DNA from: Pseudomonadota bacterium
GTDB lineage: Bacteria; Pseudomonadota; Gammaproteobacteria; Acidiferrobacterales; Acidiferrobacteraceae
Assembly: GCA_021841585.1 (NCBI GenBank)
Contig: JAKBUS010000009.1
Span: 1 to 52,799, forward strand
Length of the DNA: 52,799 nucleotides
Reading direction: 5' to 3'
Of this stretch, positions 8,503-15,677 are shown piece after piece; positions within the stretch are counted from its first letter, which is position 1; the number at the start of each line of letters is the position of its first letter. The position numbers and the translations under genes are program-made. The notes beneath the pieces are model-generated. The model was not told the origin of the DNA, made no database searches, and was given only the letters and a program-made list of their open reading frames with translations.

Positions 8503-9417
8503 ATGGCCAGAAAAGAGTATTCGTTCTACCCAGGCTGCTCGTCGGAGCGGCTGACATCCGCCTCGAATTACATGGTGTCGGTGGAGGCGATGTGCAAGAA
8601 GCTCGACGTCAAGCTAAACGAGATCCCCGACTGGAATTGCTGTGGCGCGTCCATTGGTTACGCCGAGGGTGGTGAATTGCCGCGCCACGTGATGAATGCG
8701 CGCAATCTCGCCATCTCCGAGCAGGCCAACAAGGGCCAGGATGTCGTGGCCACGTGCGCGGCCTGCTGGCTCGGGGCGAAGGAGACCAAGGATCGCCTTG
8801 CCGAGGATAGCAGTCTGCTGGCCGAGACCAACGAGGCCTTGCGCGAGGCCGGCATGAATCTCCAGTACAAGGGCGAGCAGGAAGTGCGCCACATGGTGGA
8901 GGTCCTGATCGAGGATCTGGGCTACGACGAGCTGAAAAAGCCGGTGGTAAAGTCACTCGAGGGCATCAAGTTCGCGGGCTACGTGGGGTGCCAGACGAAT
9001 CGCCCCTTTGGGATCGCCGGCGAGTCGTTTGAGAACCCGAAGTACCTCGACCGGCTTGTCGAGATCGTGGGCGGGGAGCCAATCGAGAAGTATGACCAAA
9101 AGGTGACCTGTTGCGGCGGGGCGCTCGCGTTCTCGGAGCCCGAGAAGAGCCAGGCCCAGATCAAAAAGATCATCGAGTCCGCCTATGACCATGGCGCCGA
9201 CATGATCGTGACCCCGTGTCCCGTGTGCCAGATGAACGTCGAGGTCTATCAGGGGCAGATCAACAAGCGCTACGGGACCAAGTTCAACATCCCCGTGACC
9301 TATTACAGTCAGTTGATGGCCGTGGCCTACGGCGGCAGCGCCAAGGAGGCGGGCCTGAACGGGCAGATCATACGCGCCCACAGGCTCGAGGAGATCGCCG
9401 CCAAGACGGCGCGCTGA
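8503..9417 (+). CDS. hdrB: HdrB-like subunit with two CCG (cysteine-rich) domains
   Basis: 304 residues. The first CCG domain has C12, C46-C47 and C85/C88 (CAACW). The second has cysteines near 163, CCGG near 203, and CPVC near 239. Both domains therefore keep the CX(n)CCGX(n)CXXC pattern that holds the non-cubane [4Fe-4S] clusters of heterodisulfide reductase HdrB. In methanogens this site reduces CoM-S-S-CoB; in sulfur oxidisers the partner is unknown, possibly a disulfide or protein-bound sulfur. Last gene of the qmo operon, followed 10 bases later by a strong hairpin. Ribosome-binding site GAGGTG. Confidence 0.9.
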   Translation: MARKEYSFYPGCSSERLTSASNYMVSVEAMCKKLDVKLNEIPDWNCCGASIGYAEGGELPRHVMNARNLAISEQANKGQDVVATCAACWLGAKETKDRLAEDSSLLAETNEALREAGMNLQYKGEQEVRHMVEVLIEDLGYDELKKPVVKSLEGIKFAGYVGCQTNRPFGIAGESFENPKYLDRLVEIVGGEPIEKYDQKVTCCGGALAFSEPEKSQAQIKKIIESAYDHGADMIVTPCPVCQMNVEVYQGQINKRYGTKFNIPVTYYSQLMAVAYGGSAKEAGLNGQIIRAHRLEEIAAKTAR

Positions 9418-9427
9418 TTTGAAAACA

Positions 9428-9454
9428 GGGATGCCTCGGTCCTCGAGGCATCCC
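9428..9454. terminator. Perfect 11-bp hairpin between convergent hdrB and XRE gene
   Basis: Left arm GGGATGCCTCG (9428-9438), loop GTCCT, right arm CGAGGCATCCC (9444-9454), a perfect inverted repeat. On the minus strand it is followed by TGTTTTC, so it fits an intrinsic terminator for the leftward XRE gene. On the plus strand it ends the qmo operon but lacks a T-run. Confidence 0.8.
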
Positions 9455-9476
9455 TCGCGTCGCGCGCGGGCAAAGC

Positions 9477-9731
9477 CTACACCGGCCGGTCGCTCCCAGG
9501 CGTCGGGCTTTTTTCAGTGGGCAGCAGCAGCGAGGCGGCCGAGACGTCGAGGGCCGCCGCGATTCGCCCTATGCAGTCGATTCCGATGTTACGCCGACCC
9601 CGCTCCAGATCGCTGACATACGCGCGGTTCACGCCGCTCATGGTGGCGATATCGTCTTGCGTGAGTCCCCGGGCATGTCGGGCCCGTCGCAGGTTGATGG
9701 CAAGGTAAACCCGCTCGATGTTGCGCGTCAT
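9477..9731 (-). CDS. XRE-family helix-turn-helix regulator (small)
   Basis: 84 residues, nearly all one HTH_3 domain: ARGLTQDDIATMSGVN, then YVSDLERGRRN and the IGRIAAALDV helix. No effector domain is attached. Single-domain XRE proteins are usually DNA-binding repressors of nearby genes. It is divergent from a second XRE gene at 9803, with 71 bases between the two starts. No ribosome-binding site is evident; a TACAAT -10-like hexamer (complement of 9744-9749) lies so close to the start that the message would have a very short leader. Targets unknown. Confidence 0.8.
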   Translation of the reverse strand: MTRNIERVYLAINLRRARHARGLTQDDIATMSGVNRAYVSDLERGRRNIGIDCIGRIAAALDVSAASLLLPTEKSPTPGSDRPV

Positions 9732-9740
9732 TTAACAAAG

Positions 9741-9794
9741 TCTATTGTAGATGCAAGTGTATTGGCAAGGCTCGCCCGGGCGCCTTTTTGTAGA
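9741..9794. promoter_or_regulatory. Possible operator sites between two divergent XRE genes
   Basis: TCTATTGTAGA (9741-9751) is a short dyad with 4-base arms and overlaps a TACAAT -10-like hexamer of the minus-strand regulator. Its half TTGTAGA is repeated at 9788-9794, just upstream of the plus-strand regulator. Such a repeat would suit binding by one or both regulators, but the arms are short and chance is possible. Confidence 0.3.
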
Positions 9795-9802
9795 CTCACG
9801 CC

Positions 9803-10162
9803 ATGGACACACTGGCCAAGCGCCTGCGCTACGCCCGGGAGCGGATGGGCCTTACCCAATCCGAGCTCGCGAGGCGCGTGAAGCTTCGGCCGCAGGCCAT
9901 TCAGTTCATCGAGGCGGGCCATGTGCGCAGGCCGCGCAGCGTAGTGGAGATCGCCCGCGTCCTCGGGGTCAATGCCGAATGGCTGCTGCTCGGTGAGGGG
10001 GCAATCGACGTAGCCATCCGCGAGACGCGTGCCGGCTACGAAGGGGAGGTCGCCTTGAGTGACGAGGCGGTCACCGTGGCGCGGTTGTGGATGGAGCTGC
10101 CCCAGGGGCAGCGGGTGGCCATGAAGGAGACGCTCATGGCCTTGCTCAAGCTTCGTTCCTGA
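9803..10162 (+). CDS. XRE-family helix-turn-helix regulator
   Basis: 119 residues. The N-terminal HTH spans roughly residues 5-60 (RMGLTQSELARRVKL, then AIQFIEAG and the helix VVEIARVLGV), ending NAEWLLLGEG as in phage- and plasmid-type XRE repressors. The C-terminal 50 residues are helical with no recognised effector domain. It is divergent from the XRE gene at 9477-9731 and is followed by an amino-acid permease gene on the same strand. No phage genes are nearby. The target is unknown; self-regulation through the shared upstream region is the simplest guess. Confidence 0.8.
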   Translation: MDTLAKRLRYARERMGLTQSELARRVKLRPQAIQFIEAGHVRRPRSVVEIARVLGVNAEWLLLGEGAIDVAIRETRAGYEGEVALSDEAVTVARLWMELPQGQRVAMKETLMALLKLRS

Positions 10163-10240
10163 CGGCGCGCAAACACTTCCCGCATTGGCATGCCCAAGCG
10201 GCATTCTGGCGCTCACCGACGATCCCCGGCACAATGGCCT

Positions 10241-11620
10241 ATGCCCGAGATGCCCAAGCCGCGGCTCGCCGCCGACCGCGTATCCTTTATCGAAATCTTC
10301 GGTCACGCGCTCGCCAACATCACGCCGTCGGCGATGGCGACCGTAACGATCTCTCTCGTTGTGGCCGAAGGCGGGGTCTTGACCTGGGCGGTCTATCTCG
10401 CGGTAGGTCTCGTTATGCTGCTCGTGGCCGCGCAAGTGGCGACGCTCGCGCGCGAGGTGCCGGCCGCCGGCTCGTTGTTTGTGTCCGTGAGTCGCGGCCT
10501 CCATCCGGTTGCCGGGGTGCTGAGTGGCTGGGCCATGACCGGCGGCTATCTCGGGGCACTGCTCGCGGCCCCCGTCGTCGGCGGGCTGTTCGTCGCTAAG
10601 GCGCTGCGCATCGCGGGCGTGGAGCTTCCCTGGCCAGCGGCGGCCTTGCCGTTCGCGGGCCTCTCGTGGGCGCTCACGGTCCGGGATGTCGAGCTCGCGA
10701 CGCGCTATAGCCTCATTGTCGAGGCCCTGTCGCTACTCATCATCCTGGTGATCGGGGTGTGGACGCTCGCGCATGCCTCATGGGTGCAACCCATCCCGTG
10801 GCCCGGCGCGTTCAAGGCTGCGCCGTTCTTTCAGGCGATGACCTTGAGCATTCTCGCTTATGGCGGTTTCGAGACGGCCGCCAATTTCGGGCGCGAGGCC
10901 CATGCCCCGAATCGCGACATCCCCAGGGCGATCTTTGCCGCAGTGCTGGTGAGTCTCGGCTTTTATGTCTTCATGGCCTACGCTGAGGTGGCGGGCTTTG
11001 GGGGCCATGCTAGCCAGTTGGCGCGCACATCGGCCCCGCTCAGCGTGCTGGCGCTTAGGCGGGGCCTGCCGGCGCTTGCCTTCTCCTCGGATATCGCCAT
11101 GGCCATCGCCGCCTTCAGTGCCACCATCGCGACCATGAACAGCCTGGGGCGCGTGTTGTATTCGATGGGGCGGCATAAGGTGCTTCCGGCGGCCCTGGGC
11201 GAAATCGGGGCGCACGGCACGCCTTCTGTGGCCTTGCACGGGCTTGGTGCGCTGGCCTGCGGATTTGTGGTCCTGGCCGCGCGGTTTCGCTGGCCGCCGC
11301 TTGCGATCGTCGATCTGTTCGGCGTATTTACCGCGCTCGGATTCATCATGATCTATCTGTTTGCGTTGATCGCGGTCCCCGTGCTGCACCGGCGCCGCAG
11401 GCAGCGGGTGCCATGGCTGGCGCGCGCGGCGTTCGTGCTCGCCGCCCCGCTCCTGGTCTATGTCTTTGGCGAGAACTTCTGGGGGGCGAGCGGCATGGCG
11501 TTGGCGGCAGCTTACGGTTTTCTCGTCTATCTCATGCTCGGTGCCTGGCTTTATTGGGCCTGGCAAGGGCGCGCGGATAGGCCGGCGCTGGATCTCTTGT
11601 TTGCACGCGACGATGACTGA
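10241..11620 (+). CDS. APC-superfamily amino-acid/polyamine permease
   Basis: About 459 residues with roughly 12 hydrophobic segments. The first helix region (FIEIFGHALANITPSAM), GSLFVSVSRGLHPVAG and YGGFETAANFGREA match the amino acid-polyamine-organocation fold. It should be an inner-membrane symporter; the substrate cannot be read from the sequence. Two in-frame starts are possible. ATG at 10190 adds a hydrophilic 17-residue leader, and neither start has a good ribosome-binding site; I prefer 10241 because the conserved region begins soon after. Its stop lies 46 bases before ogt. Confidence 0.75.
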   Translation: MPEMPKPRLAADRVSFIEIFGHALANITPSAMATVTISLVVAEGGVLTWAVYLAVGLVMLLVAAQVATLAREVPAAGSLFVSVSRGLHPVAGVLSGWAMTGGYLGALLAAPVVGGLFVAKALRIAGVELPWPAAALPFAGLSWALTVRDVELATRYSLIVEALSLLIILVIGVWTLAHASWVQPIPWPGAFKAAPFFQAMTLSILAYGGFETAANFGREAHAPNRDIPRAIFAAVLVSLGFYVFMAYAEVAGFGGHASQLARTSAPLSVLALRRGLPALAFSSDIAMAIAAFSATIATMNSLGRVLYSMGRHKVLPAALGEIGAHGTPSVALHGLGALACGFVVLAARFRWPPLAIVDLFGVFTALGFIMIYLFALIAVPVLHRRRRQRVPWLARAAFVLAAPLLVYVFGENFWGASGMALAAAYGFLVYLMLGAWLYWAWQGRADRPALDLLFARDDD

Positions 11621-11666
11621 CCGGGCGCGCAAGTCCTCGCGACGGCTTGCTGCCGGGGAGGGACCA

Positions 11667-12173
11667 ATGCGGTGGTCGTCAGTCACGACCCGCGGGCTCG
11701 GTGCCGTTTTTGTCGCGTATATCGGCGCGTGCCCCTTTTTTGTGGCGCTCGGCGCCTTCGAAGAGGTGCGTGCCTGGGCACAACGGCTTGCCATCGCCCC
11801 CCTAATAGAGGACCCCGAGGCCCCTCGCGCCTTGCGCACCGCGCTGCAGGCGGTCGTCGACCGTGGCCAGCATTACGCAGGACCTGTTGGTGTCGTACGC
11901 CAGACACCCTTTCAGCAGGCGGTGTTGGCGGCCACCCGTGCCATCCCTCGCGGCGAGACGCGCACTTATGGTGAGGTGGCGGCGGCCATTGGGCGTCCGC
12001 GGTCGGCGCGCGCGGTCGGCAGTGCGCTTGCCGCCAACCCTTTGCCTCTTTTGATCCCCTGCCATCGGGTCGTGGGCGCCGGCCGCCGCCTCGGGCACTA
12101 TTCGGACGGCGGGCCGGGTATGAAGCGCCGGCTATTGGCTTGGGAAGGCGTCAACGTCGCCTCGTTTTCCTGA
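11667..12173 (+). CDS. ogt: Methylated-DNA-protein cysteine methyltransferase
   Basis: 168 residues. The C-terminal DNA-binding/methyltransfer domain has TPFQQAVLAATRAIPRGETRTYG, an AxAVGSALAANP helix, and the active-site PCHRV motif whose cysteine accepts the methyl group from O6-methylguanine. The enzyme is used once and then inactivated. I chose the ATG at 11667 because of a GGAGGGACCA ribosome-binding site; the ATG at 11613 overlaps the permease stop but lacks one. alkA, a second alkylation-repair gene, lies 4.4 kb downstream on the same strand beyond an accessory block. No Ada-type regulatory domain is attached. Confidence 0.92.
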   Translation: MRWSSVTTRGLGAVFVAYIGACPFFVALGAFEEVRAWAQRLAIAPLIEDPEAPRALRTALQAVVDRGQHYAGPVGVVRQTPFQQAVLAATRAIPRGETRTYGEVAAAIGRPRSARAVGSALAANPLPLLIPCHRVVGAGRRLGHYSDGGPGMKRRLLAWEGVNVASFS

Positions 12174-12265
12174 AAAGACCTGGGTCGTGCGCTCCCCTAT
12201 TCGCGTCCCTGCTCCTCCCTCATGAGGCTCGCGCCGCCAGCGGCAGGCTAGGCGCCCTGAAGGCC

Positions 12266-12772
12266 TCAATCCTTGTCGGCAGCCGGTTTCGAGCGAGCCT
12301 GCCCGGACAAGGCCTTTTCCAAGGCCGATCCGAGGTTACTGCCCAGGAAGGCCCCGAGCGCGGTCCCGACCAAAGGAAGGATGCCGCCCCACAAGCCAGT
12401 AGCGCCCCGCGACACGGCGGTCAGCCCCGTAAGGCCCAACTGAGCCTGCCCCGACACGGCCCCCGCCGCAAATCCGCCGCCAACGAGAAAACCGCTGCCC
12501 TTTAATGCCTCCTCGGCTTGCCTTGCCAACACCAAGAGGGTCGCTGCGTCGACGTCGAGCTTATCGGCCACCACGCGCAGCTGCTCGACCGTAATCGGCG
12601 TTTCACCCTTCTCCACCCTTGACCATGTCGACCCGGCCAGGCCGAGCGCCTCGGCGACCTGCGCCTGGGTGAGGTGGCGCCGGCGGCGGATCAGCGCCAA
12701 AAGATGCCCTAGAACGGCGTTCGATGTCGTCGCCATCCTCGGATTCTGATGGGATCCCGTATCTTCGCCCAT
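12266..12772 (-). CDS. XRE-type HTH protein with glycine-rich hydrophobic C-terminal hairpin
   Basis: 168 residues from the ATG at 12772. The N-terminal half is an XRE HTH (RRRHLTQAQVAEALGL, then STWSRVEKGETPI). The C-terminal half is glycine-rich and hydrophobic, with GGGFAAGAVSG and LVGTALGAFLGSNLG separated by a short turn, resembling a glycine-zipper membrane hairpin. That suggests a membrane-associated DNA-binding protein, which is unusual. It is divergent from a frameshifted small gene and from the glycine-zipper zinc-ribbon gene at 13324, across an AT-rich region (12773-12923). Convergent with ogt. Function unknown; a membrane-stress sensor is an inference. Confidence 0.75.
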   Translation of the reverse strand: MGEDTGSHQNPRMATTSNAVLGHLLALIRRRRHLTQAQVAEALGLAGSTWSRVEKGETPITVEQLRVVADKLDVDAATLLVLARQAEEALKGSGFLVGGGFAAGAVSGQAQLGLTGLTAVSRGATGLWGGILPLVGTALGAFLGSNLGSALEKALSGQARSKPAADKD

Positions 12773-12923
12773 AGCCCGTCCTACAAACCAGCAAAGAATG
12801 CAATATAGCAAAAATTGGGAATCTTATAAAATCTGATAATTACGTACTAATGACAGACATGCATGTGCTGCAAATATGTTGTATAGTCCGCTCCAGATCC
12901 AACGACCAGGGAGCGACATCCGT

Positions 12924-13207
12924 ATGAAAAACATGACAAGGCACGCGCCCAAATCCGCAGCCACCAACGCGGCCTCCCGCCGCTCATCCTGGACCTGCTC
13001 AAGCGATCTGGGCGGCGGACTTTCGATCATCATGGTGCGGTGCATCCGTCTTTCGACAACAAGGCACGCCAGCGGGTTGCGCACGAGGTCGGCCGCACCG
13101 CGGTGGCGCGGCTCCACGAATGCTGGAACGCCTTTGCCGTGCTTGACACGGCCAGTGGCTCGGTCATCACATGCGGCCATCAGTACCAAAAAATCCATCA
13201 ATCGTAG
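12924..13207 (+). pseudogene. Small conserved-looking gene broken by a 2-bp frameshift
   Basis: The ATG at 12924 or 12933 begins MKNMTRHA in one frame. The rest reads as a protein in another: codons from 12950 give QIRSHQRGLPPLILDLLK, then FDHHGAVHPSFDNKAR, EVGRTAVARLHECWNAF and SVITCGHQYQKIHQS, ending at the TAG 13205-13207. I recall bacterial small proteins of this layout (QRGxPPLIxD, DHHG, FDKKAR, VITxGHRYKRI). Removing one GC from the CACGCGCCC run at 12942-12950 would join MTRHA directly to QIRS. No classical -1 slippery heptamer is in the right phase, so a mutation or sequencing error is likelier than programmed shifting. Confidence 0.6.
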
Positions 13208-13323
13208 TTTTTAAGGTGGCCTGAATGGCTGTGGCAGTCGCAGCCGTTATCGGCGAGCGTCACAGGCCTTGCGGCTTGCACCGCGCCCCGGACTTATTGA
13301 ATCCTTTGGAGAATGAATCGACC

Positions 13324-13647
13324 ATGAACACATTGACATGCCCTCGTTGCCATACTAGTGATCACGTTACCGAAAATAGGACTGCGCGCGATAAGGGACG
13401 GCGCATCGGTGGAGTGGTAGGTGGCCTCGTCGGGGTGGCCGGGGTGGCAACCGGCGCCGTTGATGGCGCGGCCCTCGGCGCCGCAATGGGCTCCGTGGTC
13501 CCCGTGGCCGGCACGCTCATTGGAGCGGCGATAGGCGTCATCGGAGGGGGCCTCGCCGGCTTGACGCTAGGCACAAAGGCCGGTGAGGCGGTCGGAGGGC
13601 TCTTCGACTCCGGACACCTATGCCGGAAATGCGGATGGCATGGGTAA
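13324..13647 (+). CDS. Zinc-ribbon protein split by a glycine-zipper hydrophobic hairpin
   Basis: 107 residues from the ATG at 13324, which has GGAGAA about 12 bases upstream; a longer frame from 13225 has a poor N-terminus. Residues 6-9 are CPRC and the C-terminus carries CRKCGWHG, so two CxxC knuckles probably form one zinc ribbon. Between them lie about 70 residues of glycine-rich hydrophobic sequence (RIGGVVGGLVGVAG, AALGAAMGSVVPVAG, GGGLAGLTLG) that look like two glycine-zipper helices. The picture is a membrane hairpin with both ends clamped by zinc on one side. No known family function is recognised. Confidence 0.75.
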   Translation: MNTLTCPRCHTSDHVTENRTARDKGRRIGGVVGGLVGVAGVATGAVDGAALGAAMGSVVPVAGTLIGAAIGVIGGGLAGLTLGTKAGEAVGGLFDSGHLCRKCGWHG

Positions 13648-13711
13648 GTCACGCACCCAGCCGACAGGTGCGCGATCAAAATAAAATAAGACAATCTGAA
13701 GGGGAGGCGCC

Positions 13712-14233
13712 ATGAATGCCAGCAGCATGGAAAACTATCCGGGACTGCAATATATGGTGGTGGAAATCTTGGAGGAACTGGAGATCCCTTATCGCGTAAA
13801 AGAGGCCGGACGCACCTTTTTCCTTGTGGCAGGCGACAGCGGCACCCTGGAGTGCGAGATACAGGCCGATGATGAAAAGGACTGGCGGATTCTCGGGGTC
13901 ACCGTCGCCTTACCGACCCACGTACCCAAGACCCGTTTCGCGGAGGTGTCTGAATGGATCCTCCGAAGAAACTTCGGGCTGAAGCTCGGCGCCTTTCACC
14001 TCGACCTCGATGACGGGAACGTCCAATTTCGCCTCGGCGCGCTACTCGGGGACTCCCTTGCCACGACCGATATCGTTCGGTCCAACCTGCTTGCCGCCTT
14101 ACATGTCATAGACGGCTCGGTCTCCGAAATCATGAAAGTGGCCTTCAGCGAGCGCACCGTGCTGGAGGTCATGCAAGAGGCTGACAGACAGAAGGCCGAA
14201 GAGGAGGCCGCGCCGGGTACCTCGCTGCAGTAA
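13712..14233 (+). CDS. YbjN-domain protein
   Basis: 173 residues with the alternating alpha/beta pattern of YbjN/secretion-chaperone-like proteins: an N-terminal helix (MVVEILEELEIPY), strands around FFLVAGDSGTLECEI and WRILGVTVALPT, the segment EWILRRNFGLKLGAFHLDLDD, then a C-terminal helix with a charged tail. A strong GGGGAGG ribosome-binding site precedes it. YbjN proteins are cytoplasmic and linked to stress and motility regulation, with no known catalytic activity. The neighbours encode membrane proteins on the same strand (DUF445 and EcsC-like downstream, zinc-ribbon protein upstream). Confidence 0.7.
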   Translation: MNASSMENYPGLQYMVVEILEELEIPYRVKEAGRTFFLVAGDSGTLECEIQADDEKDWRILGVTVALPTHVPKTRFAEVSEWILRRNFGLKLGAFHLDLDDGNVQFRLGALLGDSLATTDIVRSNLLAALHVIDGSVSEIMKVAFSERTVLEVMQEADRQKAEEEAAPGTSLQ

Positions 14234-14342
14234 CGACAAGAAAACTCGCGCCGAGACACCCGTGTCCTTGCATTCTCAGCAAGCGCAAAACGCAGACCCA
14301 AAAATAATACCAGACATTTTTTGTACAAAGGGGGTGGAAGAC

Positions 14343-15626
14343 ATGAGCACAATCGCGACTGATCAGTCCGCTATGCAGGACCGCCACCGGCAAGTCGAAC
14401 TCCAAAAGACCAAGCGCTTGGCGCTCGGTGTCTTGATCATCGCCGCCGTTCTCTACGGAGCCGCGGTGACATTCGTAGCGCATTACCCGAACCTATCCTA
14501 TCTCAAAGCCTTGAGCGAGGCCGCTATGGTCGGCGCGCTTGCGGACTGGTTCGCGGTCGAGGCGCTATTTCGTCATCCCCTCGGCCTGAAGATCCCACAC
14601 ACGCGCATCCTGCCACGAAACCAGGAACGGCTGGGCGACAATCTGGGGGCGTTCATTCAAAGTCGCTTTCTCGCGACCGATAAGATCGTGGATGCCATCA
14701 AGGCCTTTGGGCCGACCGGCCATGCGATTCGGTGGTTGCTAAAAGCGGGAAATCAACAGGCGATCGCCCATACCGCCGGCCAGCTCATCTCCTATGTGAT
14801 CGACACCCTGGACGAACCGCGCGTTCAGAATGACCTGCGCGCCTTCGCGACTGAGCAACTTGCCAAACTGGACCTCGCCGCGGTCGCCGCCCGCGGGCTT
14901 GCCGCCATGAAAGCGAGCGACGAACATCAGGCGCTCCTCGACGCAGGCATGGATCGGCTCCAGGCGCTTCTTGCCAAAGACTCCGTGCGCCGGGCCGTAA
15001 TCACGAATATCGCGAAGGCGCTCACGCTTGTCCCGGCCGGCATCGATGTCATTTTTAGCTCCTACGCCCAGAAAAAGCTTTACTCAACGATCGAGCAGGG
15101 ACTGCAGGAGGTCCGCGCGCATCACGATCACCCCATGCGCCAGTGGCTCTCCGAGACCGTCGATGAACTCATGCGTGACCTCGGGCACGATGGCCCCCTC
15201 AGGGCTAGCCTGAGTGAGGCCCTGGGCCGGTGGGTACAGCATGCCGACATGCAGGCCTATATCGGCGCATTGTGGCCGACCGTGCGTGATTGGGTTCGCG
15301 CCGACCTGGGCCGTAGCGAATCGCTCATACGCACCCGCGTGGCCGATGCCGCCGATCGGATCGCGCAAGGCCTTTCAGGGAACGCCGCGTTCATCGCGTG
15401 GCTTGATGGGGCGATCCTGGCCGCGGCGCCCGACCTCATCGGGACCTATCGGACAAAGATCGGCGACTTCATCGCCCGCGAGGTCAAAAGCTGGAACGCC
15501 AAGCACTTGGTCGAAGAGATCGAGGGCTATATCGGCCCCGACCTGCAATACATTCGGCTAAACGGCGCGCTCGTGGGCGGCCTCGTGGGGCTCACGATCT
15601 TTGTGCTGACAAAGTGGCTCCACTAG
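14343..15626 (+). CDS. DUF445-family membrane protein
   Basis: 427 residues from the ATG at 14343, which follows GGGGGTGGAAGAC. One hydrophobic segment near the N-terminus (LALGVLIIAAVLYGAAVTF) is followed by the diagnostic ALADWFAVEALFRHPLG, IPHTRILPRNQERLG and a long helical middle. A second membrane segment closes the C-terminus (VGGLVGLTIFVLTKWL). This is the YjiN/DUF445 family of inner-membrane proteins, whose biochemical role is not established. It is the fourth rightward gene of the accessory block and ends 51 bases before the EcsC-like gene. Confidence 0.82.
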   Translation: MSTIATDQSAMQDRHRQVELQKTKRLALGVLIIAAVLYGAAVTFVAHYPNLSYLKALSEAAMVGALADWFAVEALFRHPLGLKIPHTRILPRNQERLGDNLGAFIQSRFLATDKIVDAIKAFGPTGHAIRWLLKAGNQQAIAHTAGQLISYVIDTLDEPRVQNDLRAFATEQLAKLDLAAVAARGLAAMKASDEHQALLDAGMDRLQALLAKDSVRRAVITNIAKALTLVPAGIDVIFSSYAQKKLYSTIEQGLQEVRAHHDHPMRQWLSETVDELMRDLGHDGPLRASLSEALGRWVQHADMQAYIGALWPTVRDWVRADLGRSESLIRTRVADAADRIAQGLSGNAAFIAWLDGAILAAAPDLIGTYRTKIGDFIAREVKSWNAKHLVEEIEGYIGPDLQYIRLNGALVGGLVGLTIFVLTKWLH

Positions 15627-15677
15627 ACGTGCGTGAACCTAGTTTTTACGAACGGGCAGGCAGCGAGGAGATCGGTC

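Noticed and set aside
12942-12956. Programmed frameshift at the broken small gene
   Set aside because: The sequence lacks an X-XXY-YYZ heptamer in the right phase; a two-base insertion explains it better.
12824-13201. 125-codon minus-strand frame
   Set aside because: It is antisense to the frameshifted gene, whose plus-strand frame resembles a protein; no domain is seen in this one.
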